From the NCBI GenBank assembly GCA_942486035.1, contig CALNXK010000016.1, positions 1,961,001 to 2,025,000 of the forward strand: a stretch of 64,000 bases of DNA, read 5' to 3'. Source of the stretch: Porites lobata (taxonomy: Eukaryota; Cnidaria; Anthozoa; Scleractinia; Poritidae). How positions within the stretch are numbered: the stretch's first letter is position 1; every line of letters starts with the position of its first letter. Position numbers and translations under genes: made by a program. Shown here piece by piece: positions 13,415 to 25,900 of this stretch. The notes beneath the pieces are model-generated. The model saw nothing but the letters and a program-made list of their open reading frames with translations. It was not told the origin of the DNA and made no database searches.

Positions 13415-13744
13415 AAACCCCGGGGGGAGGAATCCCACATGAAAGGGGCGGGGATGCTCGTCGTCCCGCTTAGGCGTGTAAATTTCAGATTTTGGTCTCG
13501 CTTAGGGCGTTCTGGGCAAAACACCATTATATTTAGCCGTACAGGTCTCTTTTAGGGTTGCACTCGAAGAAATATTAAAACAGTTTATATTTTCAATTCG
13601 TTTTATTTACTCGACTCATGTAATCAAAGTTTAAAGGGTCAAAAAAGGTTGGGCCACGCCCAGATTGGTCTCCTTTAGGGGTTTAATTCAAAATTTCCGA
13701 CGAGCATCTCCGCCCCTTTCATATGGGAGTCCCCCCGGGTTGTA
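13415..13744. mobile_element. 330-bp TIR element
   Basis: The left end (AAACCCCGGGGGGAGG to GATGCTCGTCG, about 13415-13463) is matched in inverted orientation by about 13698-13744, with a few mismatches. The inner part is AT-rich and non-coding, as expected of a MITE. Confidence 0.65.
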
Positions 13745-14232
13745 AACAGGGCGGAAACAGAAATTACCCCTTGCAGTTCTCTTTGTCCATAACAGGACCC
13801 AACAAAGTTCTGACAAGAAAGGATATGCGCTGTTAATGATGGCACACATCCTATACGCACTACAGATGTGAAAAAAATACCTTGCTTTCACGGATTTACA
13901 GAAAAAGATAGATAATGGTTTTACTTAAGGTTTGCTTGATCTCACTGGTTCCAGTCCGCCATCAAGATAGTTTGATTGGAAGATATCGAAACGTGCATAT
14001 GGGCGACAAACTCACGCTGGTTGTACTGACTTAAAAAGTCTAATTGACACGAAAAGAAAAGGATGCCAAGAAATTTCTCTCCTTGTTTAATCGTTATGTA
14101 CCAACAGCTTCCCCCTCCCGACCTCACTGTCAAGCTTTCGTTCAATTCAGTTGTCGTCATCAGAAAAGCTTTTCTCTCGCTATGGATCAACGTGAACTTT
14201 TGTGGTTTACATCTAATTTTCTTTCTGTGCTT

Positions 14233-14446
14233 AAGGCCCGTTTTAAACGTCGTGCTACTGGCGTGCCGAACTAAATTAATCGAATTAAATTCGACTTTAG
14301 CACGGCAGTAGCGCGACGTTTGACCAAGTCGTGCTACTGCCGTGTAGCACGGCAACCAAACCAAGTCGTGCTAGTGTCGTGCTACTGTCGAGCTACAGTC
14401 GAGCCAGCTTAGTAGCACGACAGTAGCACGACGTTTGAAACAGGTC
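14233..14446. mobile_element. MITE with GTCGTGCTACTG repeats
   Basis: The ends read GGCCCGTTTTAAACGTCGTG and, inverted, GACCTGTTTCAAACGTCGTG. The body holds several direct and inverted copies of the 12-mer GTCGTGCTACTG. It overlaps a non-credible long minus-strand frame. Confidence 0.65.
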
Positions 14447-14460
14447 TAATTGAGCTTATA

Positions 14461-15370
14461 CCAACCACAGGTGAGCCCAAGCTCGAAATATGAGCATCGG
14501 CGAACATCGGCATTGTTACGTAACATTCGAAATATAAAGATTTGTATGGGGAAAAAACCTATCGTTTCTGCAACCTACGAAAATAAAAGGATTTCAATAA
14601 AAAAACAGGGGCACCCAACGTCAATTTTCGGAAAATATCTGTTCGAAAGACGATTTTAGATCTAGAATTTTCGGAACATTTGTTGTAAAATTTCTTGCTT
14701 GCCTGCCTCTCCTAGGATTTGCGAACACTTAAAAAATGGCATAATTACCCATTTTTAACGGATTTTCACCCTAAAAAGGTCACCTAGAATTTTCGGAAGC
14801 CTTTTTTCTGGCTGAAATTTTCGAAAAGATAAGTTTTGATCCCTATAATTTTCTGATCCCTAGACTTTCAGCTAGGAAATCCCAACAGATGAAGAATTTT
14901 TAGGGGATAAAAATATGCCTATATCTACCTTTTAAATACTACTGATACGTTTAACAATTCTATGTTTAAGGGGTTTTGCTATATTCTCGTTGAATGCCTC
15001 CGAAAAACACTTTACCTTATTTAAAATGTGTTACGTCTCTCCTGTGTGGTCCACGGGCCGATTTATGGCCGTTTTATAATTTTTATGTACACAGTTTTCT
15101 CTCTATATAAAGGTTTATATAGAGACACTGTAGAGAGAAAACCGTTTACATAAAAACCCATAAAACGGCCATAAATCGGCCCGTGGACCACACAGGAGAG
15201 ACGCAACACACATTTTAAGTAAGGTAAGCTTTTTTATTGAAATCCTTTCATTTTCGTAGATTACAGAAACGATAGGTTTTTTTCCCATACAAATCCTTAT
15301 ATTTCGAATGTTACGCAACAATAATGCCGATGTTCGCCGAAGCTCATATTTCGAGCTTGGGTTACCTGCG
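14461..15370. repeat. Large palindrome split by a MITE
   Basis: Outer arms 14461-14606 and 15232-15370 are inverted copies. Inner arms about 15010-15119 and 15120-15227 are inverted copies meeting near 15120 with almost no spacer. On the right side the outer and inner arms are contiguous. On the left they are separated only by the MITE at 14607-15002. Without it this is a palindrome of roughly 510 bp, long enough to form a hairpin or cruciform. Confidence 0.75.
14607..15002 (+). mobile_element. GGGGCACCCAACG MITE, copy 1
   Basis: It begins AGGGGCACCCAACG and ends in a diverged inverted copy (TTCTCGTTGAATGCCTCC). AAAAAC occurs on both sides (14601-14606 and 15003-15008) and may be the target duplication. 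The same roughly 400-bp sequence lies inverted at 47823-48221. It is inserted in the left arm of the palindrome. Confidence 0.7.
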
Positions 15371-15385
15371 TGTCGTCGGACAGAA

Positions 15386-15880
15386 CCAAAGTGTTCTTAA
15401 TTGTGAATGGTCAGTTTCTTCACTACAGACCCTACCCATCCTGTAATATGATTCAAAGCAACTTGGAAGTTGCAGTAAAAACTCTCTACTTGAGAGTTTA
15501 TTCATATAATACAAGACGCTCTAATGATATTCGCTTACCCCTACCCAGAACAAACTGGGGTAAACAAACTTTTATTTTTCACGCCGCGAAAGACTGGAAC
15601 AGCCTTCCAAATGATTTAAAAGAGTGTAATATTTTATCTATTTTTAAATCCAAGTTAAAAACTTTTTTAAAAGATCTCAGCTAATTTTAAACCTTGATGT
15701 TTTTTTTGTATAATCGATTTTAAGATTTTAAATTTTTAAATTTGTTTTACTTGTAAACATATTTTACTTTTTTCGTAATTATTAATTAATTAGTTAGATT
15801 AATGCATGAGGGCCCCACTGAAAACCGCCTTGGCGAGTTGGGCTCCCTCTATAAATATTATTATTATTATTATTATTATT
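15386..15880 (+). mobile_element. 3' end of a LINE (CR1/L2-type)
   Basis: An open frame to 15684 ends in the C-terminal tail typical of non-LTR retrotransposon reverse transcriptases. It has a YNTRRSNDIRLPLPRTNWGK stretch, then FHAAKDWNSLPNDLKE, then a Lys-rich end (FKSKLKTFLKDLS). About 170 bp of AT-rich 3' UTR and an (ATT)n tail at 15856-15880 follow, as in CR1/L2-like elements. The reverse transcriptase core is absent, so this is a 5'-truncated, dead copy lying next to the palindrome. Confidence 0.75.
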
Positions 15881-18800
15881 GAAGTTCTTGCACCTAATGT
15901 GCAAAGAACATTTTGGAAGACCTTGTCGGTTGTACGTGTGACGCAACGTGAAATCAAAACTGAATAGCACAAGGCCACGACATTGTTCACATTGATTGAG
16001 AAAAGCTTAATTAGTAGTAGAGGAAGTGGTAGGGCCTGGCGAGACCAAGAAGAATACGGTCAAATAAACGTGAAGGGTGAATTGCAACATGTAAATTTTA
16101 ACTGCAAACTGGTGGTTCCAATCCGTATGATCAAGCTACAGTGATCACGTAAAGAAGCTCTATTATATATCAGTACCTACAATTTAAGGGGGTAAACTGC
16201 CATCACCATCCTACCAATGGCTCTAATAGTGAACAAGCTCACCAACCAGCGGTTTTCGTGAAACTGTAGTTGTTAGAAAGCTATATTTTAGCAGTTTGAG
16301 ACCCTTGAGATAGTCTTCGAACGAGAAGACAGAGCAATAATATAGCGTAGTGCTTTCTAGACTAACAGTAGGAGAAAATTTGAATCGTGTGGTGGTCAAG
16401 AAGGCTCTTCCCTCTCTTCAAGAGCTTGTTCATTTCTCACTATTTTTATTTTCTTTTTAAAATTGACATTTTTTTTAACACAGACTACACTCTCTCATGA
16501 TTCAGTCAACGTTTCTAGTTGTCTGCCTACAATTTAAAGATTTCATTTATGGTAATTAAGGGAAATAAATTAGGCACTGACTAATGTCCGCTTAATTAAA
16601 GTTGTCCGCTTCCTCTGGTTTAGCCCATCGTTTTGTATCTTTCAACGTGAGTAAGTACAGCCGAGTGTAGTTTGGAATTAAGCTCGATTTTGCTAACTTA
16701 TAGAACTCTAAAGGAGGCAATTCTGAATTTTAACTCCCATGCAATGCTATAAAAAGGTTACCTGGCTATAAATAACATGCTAATATTTTCCCACCCTATT
16801 ATTAAGTACGTCAGCGATTTTGACCTTACCCACTGAAGGGTCAATTTATCATTTTTTTCAAAAACGTGACCCGTCAATAGACTGTCAGTCAAGTTCTAAA
16901 TTGAGCATCATTCTCTGAATCATTTTGGTCTCCGTTTTTATTCACGGCTGCTTTTCTAACGTTGGTAAACAAGTTGTTGGTTTTAAAATGTATCAAAAGA
17001 AGGGATTGAGCGTCTTGGAATATGGTATGTCAAGAAACCGTTTTCTTCGATCGCTATGTGAAATAATTTTTTGAAATTACGTATCCAGTCTATAGAGAGC
17101 GTCTAAACCAGACAACATAAAGACATAAGTTGGAGTCTGAACGAACGTTCAGGAAGAGTTAATTAAACTTTAAATGCCTATCACCAGAATGAGCGTCTTC
17201 CGCCGACCCGCCCATACGAATGGAATGAGCAATAAAGGAAGTCCTTTATGACCAGTCAATCGCGGAAAATACGTCGAGCCATAAATTTTGCTGATGCCTC
17301 AAACAACACTGTATTCGTGTACGGCATCATCGCAGTACAGCTGGGAGGCCACTTTGCAGGCATCTTTCCTCGATGAACTTCTTGTCATTCGTGGATCTAG
17401 GGTCGGCGTCGTGAGAATTTTTAACTGTAAGTTTAGAGTTAGAAAATTTAAGTGTTACACCTCAAACCCGGCCTACGCTTTAGATCATCTCCTAAGCTGG
17501 ATGCTCTCCTAGCTCTTCCTTAATTGATCTCTAAGAAATTTTATTTCTTTCTGGTATGTCTCGTCTCTATCGCCATTCTTTTAGAAAACGCCACATGAAT
17601 TCAAATCTTACTTCCGATTTTGCATGGGAGCCTATGTCTACAAAGATGTGTATTGACGTGCCATCATCCTTCTCAAACACTCGAAAATTCGGCTGTTATG
17701 CCTAGAAAATGTTCCCGGCAAATGCCGTAGAAGATGACTTCAGAAAATAACTTCTTTCCAAGATCAGATGAATGGTCGTATTTTAGGATTTTTTTTGACA
17801 TATTCAGTTCCAAACTTTACGCCTTAGCTATCTACCCTGTACTGCTCTTGTTTACTGCAGTCTATACTCAGGGACTACCGACACTTCAAGACACTAAAGG
17901 ATTTAGAACTGCAGTGTATTAGATCCACGGACGCAAATTAACACCCTGTTAACAGTGAATCCGATGAGAGAATTGGCACCAGTTTGGGCAAAGTATTCAA
18001 GCAATATCTTGAGTGTGTAAAAACTTTTTTTAGGGCGTTAGAATATCAAAATGATGTAAAAATGCAGCCAAATATCCTTAAATTATGGGTAAGAAATTCT
18101 TGACTTTACAGCCTCTTTTCATATTTTCGGCAGCAGATACACATGCACCAGATGCACTTAGATACAGTATATAAATTTGGCCTACACCTCATATATTCAC
18201 AGATATTTATAATTGTAGGGGCCAGCGAATGACGGCAAAAGATACAATCTAAGTTTTGTAAACCTCGCTAGTTTCGGCTCTTGTACTAAAACGGGACTAA
18301 AATGCAAAAACAAAAACAAAAAAATAGGATTGTCTTGTGGGTTAAATTTTGTAAATCAGTTTCATTCGATTTATTAATCCATACGCTATAGTATAATGTA
18401 CCGCCAACAGGGGCTGTTGTCTATTAGCTCATTGTATTTCAGAGGAAGGCATTTTCGACCTACGCACTCAGTCATGTCTAAACCGGCTCCACATGATTTA
18501 TTGAGGGCCTCTGAAAGGATAAGTATTAAGAGCGATGTAACAAGATAATTTACTTTTTGTTGCCTGCCATTTCGATTGTCTTTACTTTACTACATTATTT
18601 TTTAAAAACCATTTATTTAAAAAAAAAATTAGAGGTACATTAAAGAGAATGTTTATTTTGGATTTGCTTCGATATGGCTCATCGAGTCGTGCTTCGTTCT
18701 CAATACTTAACCCTATACTGTTCTTGTTAATGGACATTCACATTCCTCTGTTGCTTTCTGTATGAGTAATAAATTGTTTAGGGTCCCTGTGCAGGAGTCC

Positions 18801-19720
18801 TTAGCTTAAAGATGTATATTGTTATGGTGTTTCCTTGTGTCCGTGTCTCTTTGGCGATATCGGCCACCAGATGAGTTATATCTTTGTTTTCAAATGTGCA
18901 ACAATACAATACAAATGTGCAGTGTCGATGGTACTGAAATATGTCAGATAGGAAAAACTTATTGTGAAAATTATGCTCTGTTTTAAAGGGAGACTCTTCG
19001 ACCAATTGGAGAGAAATGAGGTCAGGGAAATTTTTAGCTCTAACTTTCTTCGCTCGTCTGCTCTGTTTCCAGTTTGACAATGATTTAGTCAGGTTTTTTC
19101 TGGAATTTCTAGACAAGCAGGATTTTTATTTTCTCAGGCAAACATATTTTACCGCCATTTTTCTAAGTGAAGTGGCTCAAAATATTTCGACGGCATGCAA
19201 ATTACCCATTCTGACGTCACGTTTTTACTCATGTGCGCACAATATCCCTACATTCAAATGGCGTACAACAACTGTGTTTATATAAAACGACCAAAATCCT
19301 GAGCTACCATGTCAAATAAACCTAGAGTTGACTGTTTTGAGAGAACAGCATAACAAATATCCAGGTTTTTAAAAATATTTCCTATGGAAAAGAGCGAGCC
19401 GTGACTGCGTTCGTGAAGGCATTGGGTATATTGCTCAACTCGATTTACTATTGGTCGATTTTGTGGGTGTATTGGGGGTGTGTCAGGAGGTGGGTCATTA
19501 ACCGGAAACCCAACGTTCGTGAGCGTTTGCACTCATTCAACGACAAGCAGGTGAAAAAGAGAATCATCCATTTATCGAGTTTGTCAAGTTTAAGAAAAGC
19601 CTGTCAAAATTCTCTACATATAAATACAAGTAGACAGAAATGTCAATTTAAAAAAATCGATATGTGACCTGACCTGCGACCTTTTTATGAGGGACTTGGG
19701 GCTGATACGTCAATCTAAGC
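15881..19720. other. Intergenic, no gene seen
   Basis: Short frames only. A stretch at about 17288-17400 reads plausibly in two frames but has no family match that I recognise and no splice partners. Nothing else could be supported. Confidence 0.4.
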
Positions 19721-19728
19721 GTTAATGT

Positions 19729-19887
19729 GATTGGTCGAAAGTTATCGTGCTATGTCAATTCACCAATCAGATCATGTTTACTAAACCCTTTTTTGACCAA
19801 TTATTTTGCAAGTGAAATTACTGCGTTCACTTACATCGGCCATCGCTGCTTTCGACATCAAGTCGCAGCGCTGGGTAGCAGTATAAA
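19729..19887 (+). promoter_or_regulatory. Probable SMYD4 promoter: CCAAT boxes and TATA-like box
   Basis: An inverted CCAAT box (GATTGG, 19729-19734) and two forward ones (19763-19767 and 19797-19801) precede TATAAAT at 19882-19888. The ATG is at 19945, so a start about 30 bp after the TATA box would give a 5' UTR of about 30 nt. This is inferred from motif spacing only. Confidence 0.45.
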
Positions 19888-19944
19888 TTTTTGTTATTTT
19901 CTACTCTAGAGGGACAAAACGACTGCCTAGCGTCGGAATCTACA

Positions 19945-22900
19945 ATGGCGCTTAACTTGAAAGAGGAATGGGAAAATTTTTTGCTGGAAAAGCTGCGCGG
20001 TCCTTACATGAAAGAGTTCAGCCGGCTGAAGACGGACGGAGAAAGATTCAAGTTTTGTAAATATATTTTAAGGTAAGCTGGACTTCTTCTTTCTGTCGGA
20101 CTGTGTCTACTTATTTTTAAGAATCAATGGGTGGGCCGTGCAAAAATAAATCTAAAGGCGAATATTAGAAGTGAAAGAATATGATAAAGGTGCGAAGCTC
20201 AAGCAAAATTCAACAATCTACAGCTGCAATGTAGCTCTCAAATCATAGATGCTACAAACCTGATATCCGATTTTTGTTCTTCTTCATTTTTCTCTTCGTT
20301 GGAGATCTCTTGTTACTTTTGTTGGCAACCCTTGTAGTGTTTATGTCTCGCAGAAATTTCTATTTAACTTGGAGAACGGTTTGCCTCAACAGTTGAAGAA
20401 AACAATAATTAAAATCGTTTTCACAAACAGAGATAAAAGCTTCAGAGATCTGTAAGCTTAAGCTTATATATATATATTTTTAAGCTTATATTTATATCCT
20501 AAATGTGCATGTGCAAAGAGTTCTTGTTGCTACTATATTGCTCTCGCCCAAGCACGAAAACTTCAGCGTTTTCAAGTGAAATGTGTTTGTACCTAGGTGA
20601 TGTGCAATAAAATATGCATGAAGGCTTTTTTTTTCACCTTTGAAGCGCTTTTGTTTACAGTAAGCTGTCAAAAATCACACGTATATTTCTGGCTCGTGAA
20701 GGAGTTGAGACCAACAGAATTAGCTGTTGGAAGTTCTATCTATTTTTAAGATCCTACACTTATTAGTCTGTTCTGAACACCAACGAGGTGAGGTCTTGTA
20801 AATTTGTCTCGTGTCTTCGCACGTGCACGTACGTTTCAATTCCTGTGTTACTGACAGTCCAATTTAAAATCTTTATTCCCTTCTCACGCCATCTCGTTTT
20901 GAATTTACTTCTGTTATATTAGCAGGAAATAGTCTATCTGTTCGATTTGTCCCATCACTAATACAATTATTATTCACTCCACTTTGAATAACTTAGAAGT
21001 AATATGAAATTTTGGACCTTTCACAGAGATTGCCGTCATTGCTAATTGTTTAATAATCATTATTTGTTGGCATCATCCTGATCGAATGCATCCTTGCATT
21101 AAAATGGACATGCCTCGTATGGCTGATTTTAAATATGGGTGGTTTTTGGAGGGAATTACATAAAATAACATACAAAGTGTATTATTGTAGAGCACTGCCG
21201 CGAAACATAACCTATAGTGTAAGGGTTATATTTTACTTATGGGTCAGGTGTTCTATGGTGGCAATGTGCATGTACATTGTACTGGGGTCTAAAATATTAT
21301 TTTAATTAGTAACAAAGTATTAGATAACAATAGACGTTGTTGTATGACAAATGAATAAAGAATGGTATAGGAATAGCAATAGAGTCTACCCTAGAAATTG
21401 CAATAGTTGAAAAAAACTTTATCGTAATACCCCATGCAGTTCATCTTTAATACCTTGAATTTAAATAGAATTGTGCACAATGTTTGTTTGAATGTCCCTT
21501 TGACATTTACCAGCAAATACCTTCTTTACACATGTATTATTAATTTTGTAAATCATTAACAGACAAACAAAAGATATAAATTGGGGGATTTGATATTGCA
21601 AGTGCTTTAGTTGATTTACATCTTTGGTGGTTTTTGCTTTCCTATATGAAAGCCAGTGATTAATAAAAGCTCAGTTGTTTGAGCACCGTTCTTTAGGGTT
21701 GACTTGTAGTGCAGTGATCTAAGACCTTTGCACTGTTATGTTTGAGTTATTATGTAATACATTCCACCGCTCTGAAAGTACATGTAGAAATTTGTACCCA
21801 TGAGAGTTTAAGTAATTAGATTTTATTTGATTTGTACAATTTTTGGCAAACAAAACAATAAACAATAAACCCAGAACAAATTTGCCATTGCCAAAAAACT
21901 ATCAAGCCTTTTATGGGGTTGTTTTGTCTTATTTAAATTACATGTAGCTCATCCATTAGGATAGATCTTACCAAAGTGTCTTTGACATGCATTTTATTTA
22001 ATCCTCTTTTTATAATTGAAAAGTGAATATATAGGGTTTCATTTTTCCAATTTTCTTTTCTTCCTTTGCTTGTCTTTAACTTTCAAAAGTATTTTGTTTT
22101 CTAGTGTTTTTCTTATTAATAGAGCATTACCTCAATCTCTCCTATTAATTTTGTTCAGCTTACTAGAGCTTCACGTAGATTGGATATTTTAGGTGGTGGT
22201 ATTTTGTACAATGGAACCTCAATATGTAACAAACTGCTCAGGGACTGGCAAAATTAGTTTTTTGTTTGCTGTAACGAGGTTTTGTTATATCAAGGTTCCT
22301 TTTCACATGTTTTACTGTAACTGGGGTAAAGAAAGTCATTCGTTATAGCGAGGACTTTGTTATATAGAGGTTTGTTGTATCGAGGTTCCACTGTGGCAAG
22401 TATTTAAGTATCGGGAATGTATTTTGAGTCCATTATCATTTTTCATGGATTTCTTTTTATGTCTTTTCCCAGTTTAAGCCATTTAAAGTTATCGTCAAAA
22501 ATCATTATTTCTGTTCCTTATGTTATTTTTAGAAATAATGAGGTCGCACAAGAAATAATAGAGCAAATACAAAAGCTTCTAAACACCAGAAGAAGGCAAA
22601 ATACCATGTCAGCAGGAAATGTCCAGAAATATGAATGCATTGGTGAAGAACATTTTAGACGCGGTGATTTCAAGAAAGCTGTGATGTGCTACTCATTGGT
22701 AAACACTATATATTTGTTACTGGTGGGCAAGGGTGTAGAAAGAAGTTCATCTGCTTCTTTTCTCAGAATGTTAATGGGGTCATTCAGTCAATTTGGTCTT
22801 CAGCCTTTTTATGCATAGTCAAATAATCTGTTTATGTATTGTAGAGCACAATGGAAATTCAGAAGCCTGAATTGTGATACCATGTTTACTTAGTTTTAAG

Positions 22901-25900
22901 CCCTGGACCCTCTTGAAAACTGATGCCTGGCATTAAAATGTCTTATCATGTTTACAAGCAATGTAGTTTTTCCATTTTTCTCATTAAAAATTTATGGTGA
23001 AAAGAACACCCATTACTCCTTTAGCTTTAACTTTGTGTGCAGTTATTTAGCCAAAAATGGGCATCTTCCATGTATAAAGTTTGTCAAATTTATTTTTGTC
23101 TTTTTTTTTAAATTTTGTTGCTCTACCTTTTTTTTTAACTAGTAACATGTCACATATTTACATGTATCTGTAACATGAAGTGAGTTCTCACAGGAGAGAA
23201 GGAAGTTATAAAAACCCACAACTTTTGCTTGTCATACAGTAATATTAATATTATAATATTTTTGCTTATAGGCTATCCAGCAAGCTCTGTTAAACAACAA
23301 TTCAGAAACCGAGAAGTCAGACAGTGCTGATAGCAACAGTAGGTCTGATGGTTGTAACACACTTTCTTCCCTCTACATCAGAAGGGCTGAGGTCTTACTT
23401 CAGGCGCAAGAATACAAGGTATCCAGGATTGCACTGTTTTACTTTTCAAAAAAAGTATTAATTTTCTTCAATTTATTAGTGATGTTTCTTTCACAGTATG
23501 TTGATAGTTCGGAAGGAAAAAGTTTCGAAATTAATTCTGACACAGATACTGTAACGTACAACTGTATGTAGGCAACAAAATGGCCAAGAATTTCTTACAA
23601 TTTACAGTCACTTACATTGTTCTAAATGATATGGCTGAAACTCAGATGTACTTTCTTCTTGTTGTATTAACAGATCATGTCTTTTTTCATTCCATAAACC
23701 ATCTTCCCAATGTATAATGTGTATTGTTGTAAGCTAAGTTGCATGTGATTGTCATCTTTGTTAGCTGGATAAATATAATTGAATATTCCTTATTTCGGTC
23801 CAGGCATGTCTGAATGATATACAAGAAGCTACATCACTACAGTGCCCTCAGGCTGTTAGCTCAAAGCTAACTAGTCTTCAGAAAGCTTGCCAGAAAAGAT
23901 TAGCAACATCTAAGCAACATTTTCCAAGTAAGTATATTGAGGCTAGAATGTCTCTCAGAATACTAATTATGGAATTGTTAGTCTTATAGTTTTATAATGA
24001 TGATTTTTGGTCTGTTTTAGGCAGCAATGCTTCACAAGATATACCTTCTGTAACTCAGGGAATGCACAGCAAAATAGCAAGTGGTTCCAGTTTAATACAA
24101 ATCGACTGTTCCAGTAGTCAAGGACGGTTTCTTAAGGTGGGTTTCGTTTGTATTTTACATGCACTGTGTAAATATGACACAAAATTGTTACCTGGTACTT
24201 AACATTATTTTTATCTTTTTTTTTCTAAAAATGGATATAAAAAATTCTCTGAAATCATTCTTTATTTTTGAAGAGAATAACAAAGCTGCAGGAGCCCAAA
24301 CCTAAATTAAATGAAAAAGAACTTTGAATGAAAAGAATGTTTTTCTTGAAGCTGACACATTATTGACTGAGAAATTTGAGGTATTGGAGTTTGTATGTCA
24401 CAAGGTTTCACTGTAAAACAAACACAAAGCAAATTCAGGTGAACACCATCATTGGTATACCAGCACATTTAGCAAACAAACAGACATAAAAGGAGTATTG
24501 TATTTACACACCTGCAACACCCCAGTGGACTCCCAAGATAAAAATGATTTTATCTTTCAAAAAGTAGTAAAGATACCGGTATATATTTTCTCTCTGTTTT
24601 GCCTTGTTATGTCTCATTCTGGCTGCCAGCCCTGACAGATATCTTATGCTAAGAAATAGCTATAACATCTACTGACAAATGCATACTATTGATATACTTT
24701 ATTACTTATTTACAGGCATCAGATGATATCCGTGCAGGGGATACTCTCATCTCTGAATCTCTTTATGCAGCTGTACTTCTGCCAGAAAATGCTCACACGC
24801 ATTGTGACTGCTGTTTTGAACCTTTAGTTGCACCATTTCTGTAAGCAGAAACTTTTCTGTAACTGAGTACTTAAATAAGTAATTAAGCTTAGTATAGTAA
24901 GGTTTGTTGCATAAAGATTTGCTCTGTTATTGTAGTTTGTATTATCATGTGTTGCTCCTATTTTATGGAATTATTCAAATTTGTGATGACATTTTTAATG
25001 ATTTCTTTGAAGTTGCTATCACTGCTGTGAAGTGCAATACTGTTCACAATCATGCCGCAACAGAGCCTGGGAACAGTACCACAAAGTCGAATGTACTCTT
25101 GGTCCACTTCTCAAGATGGTACGTGAAAAAAGTGACTATGTGTAACTTTATCCTTAATCTAGTGTGGGGGTTCAAGAATACATGTACTTGCCTATAGGCA
25201 GCTATTTTGAGTTACGTAATAATTATTATTGACTGTAATTTTAAAAAAAGGTTTGAAAGGAGCATTTTGTTAGCTACATGTACTTCAGTGCAAGGGGGGG
25301 GGGGGAGTGGGCAACTTCTCTGAGTGAAAGAGCCAACAATTTTCTTTTATCAGCTGTCAGTGGTAATTTATCAAAAGCACTGCTAGTGTCTTCATAATTT
25401 TTATACAATCTTCAACCAAGGACATTTATCAACCTTGGCTTTTATCTTTTTAGTTGGACACCTCTTTCCAGTTGTCCGTTAGAATTCTTCTGGTCACAGG
25501 GACCCAGAAAATTCTTGGTAAGTTCAATTCAAGGCAGCTGTAACCCTGGCAACATTCTTTTTTACTACAGAGTCTTGTGTACATGTATTGATTCTCCTTG
25601 CATTCTTTATTCTTCATTCAGAATTCTTAAAAATGGTATCATCATCCCCTAGTGAGAATTCAAGTCTTAACAAAAGAATGTCCGGGTGTGGCCCGGATGG
25701 ACAATATTTGGGTAAGTGCATGTTGTGTACAGTGTATAAAGACCATCATTAGTTAATTTTTTTTAATTGTATATTCCTTGAAAGATGTGCCATGAAATAT
25801 TATTGCAGGTGTCATTTAAGCATTGTTTAATCAAGTTGAAACGGGTACCCTGTTTTCCTGCGCCAAAATAACCTCAATTTCCCTACAATATCATGTATGC

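Noticed and set aside
13942..14364. 140-codon minus-strand frame
   Set aside because: It overlaps the MITE at 14233-14446 and has no recognisable motif. A plus-strand frame over the same bases is equally open.
22417..22818. 133-codon frame as its own gene
   Set aside because: Only its middle (22533-22698) is real. It is SMYD4 exon 2 read through into both introns.
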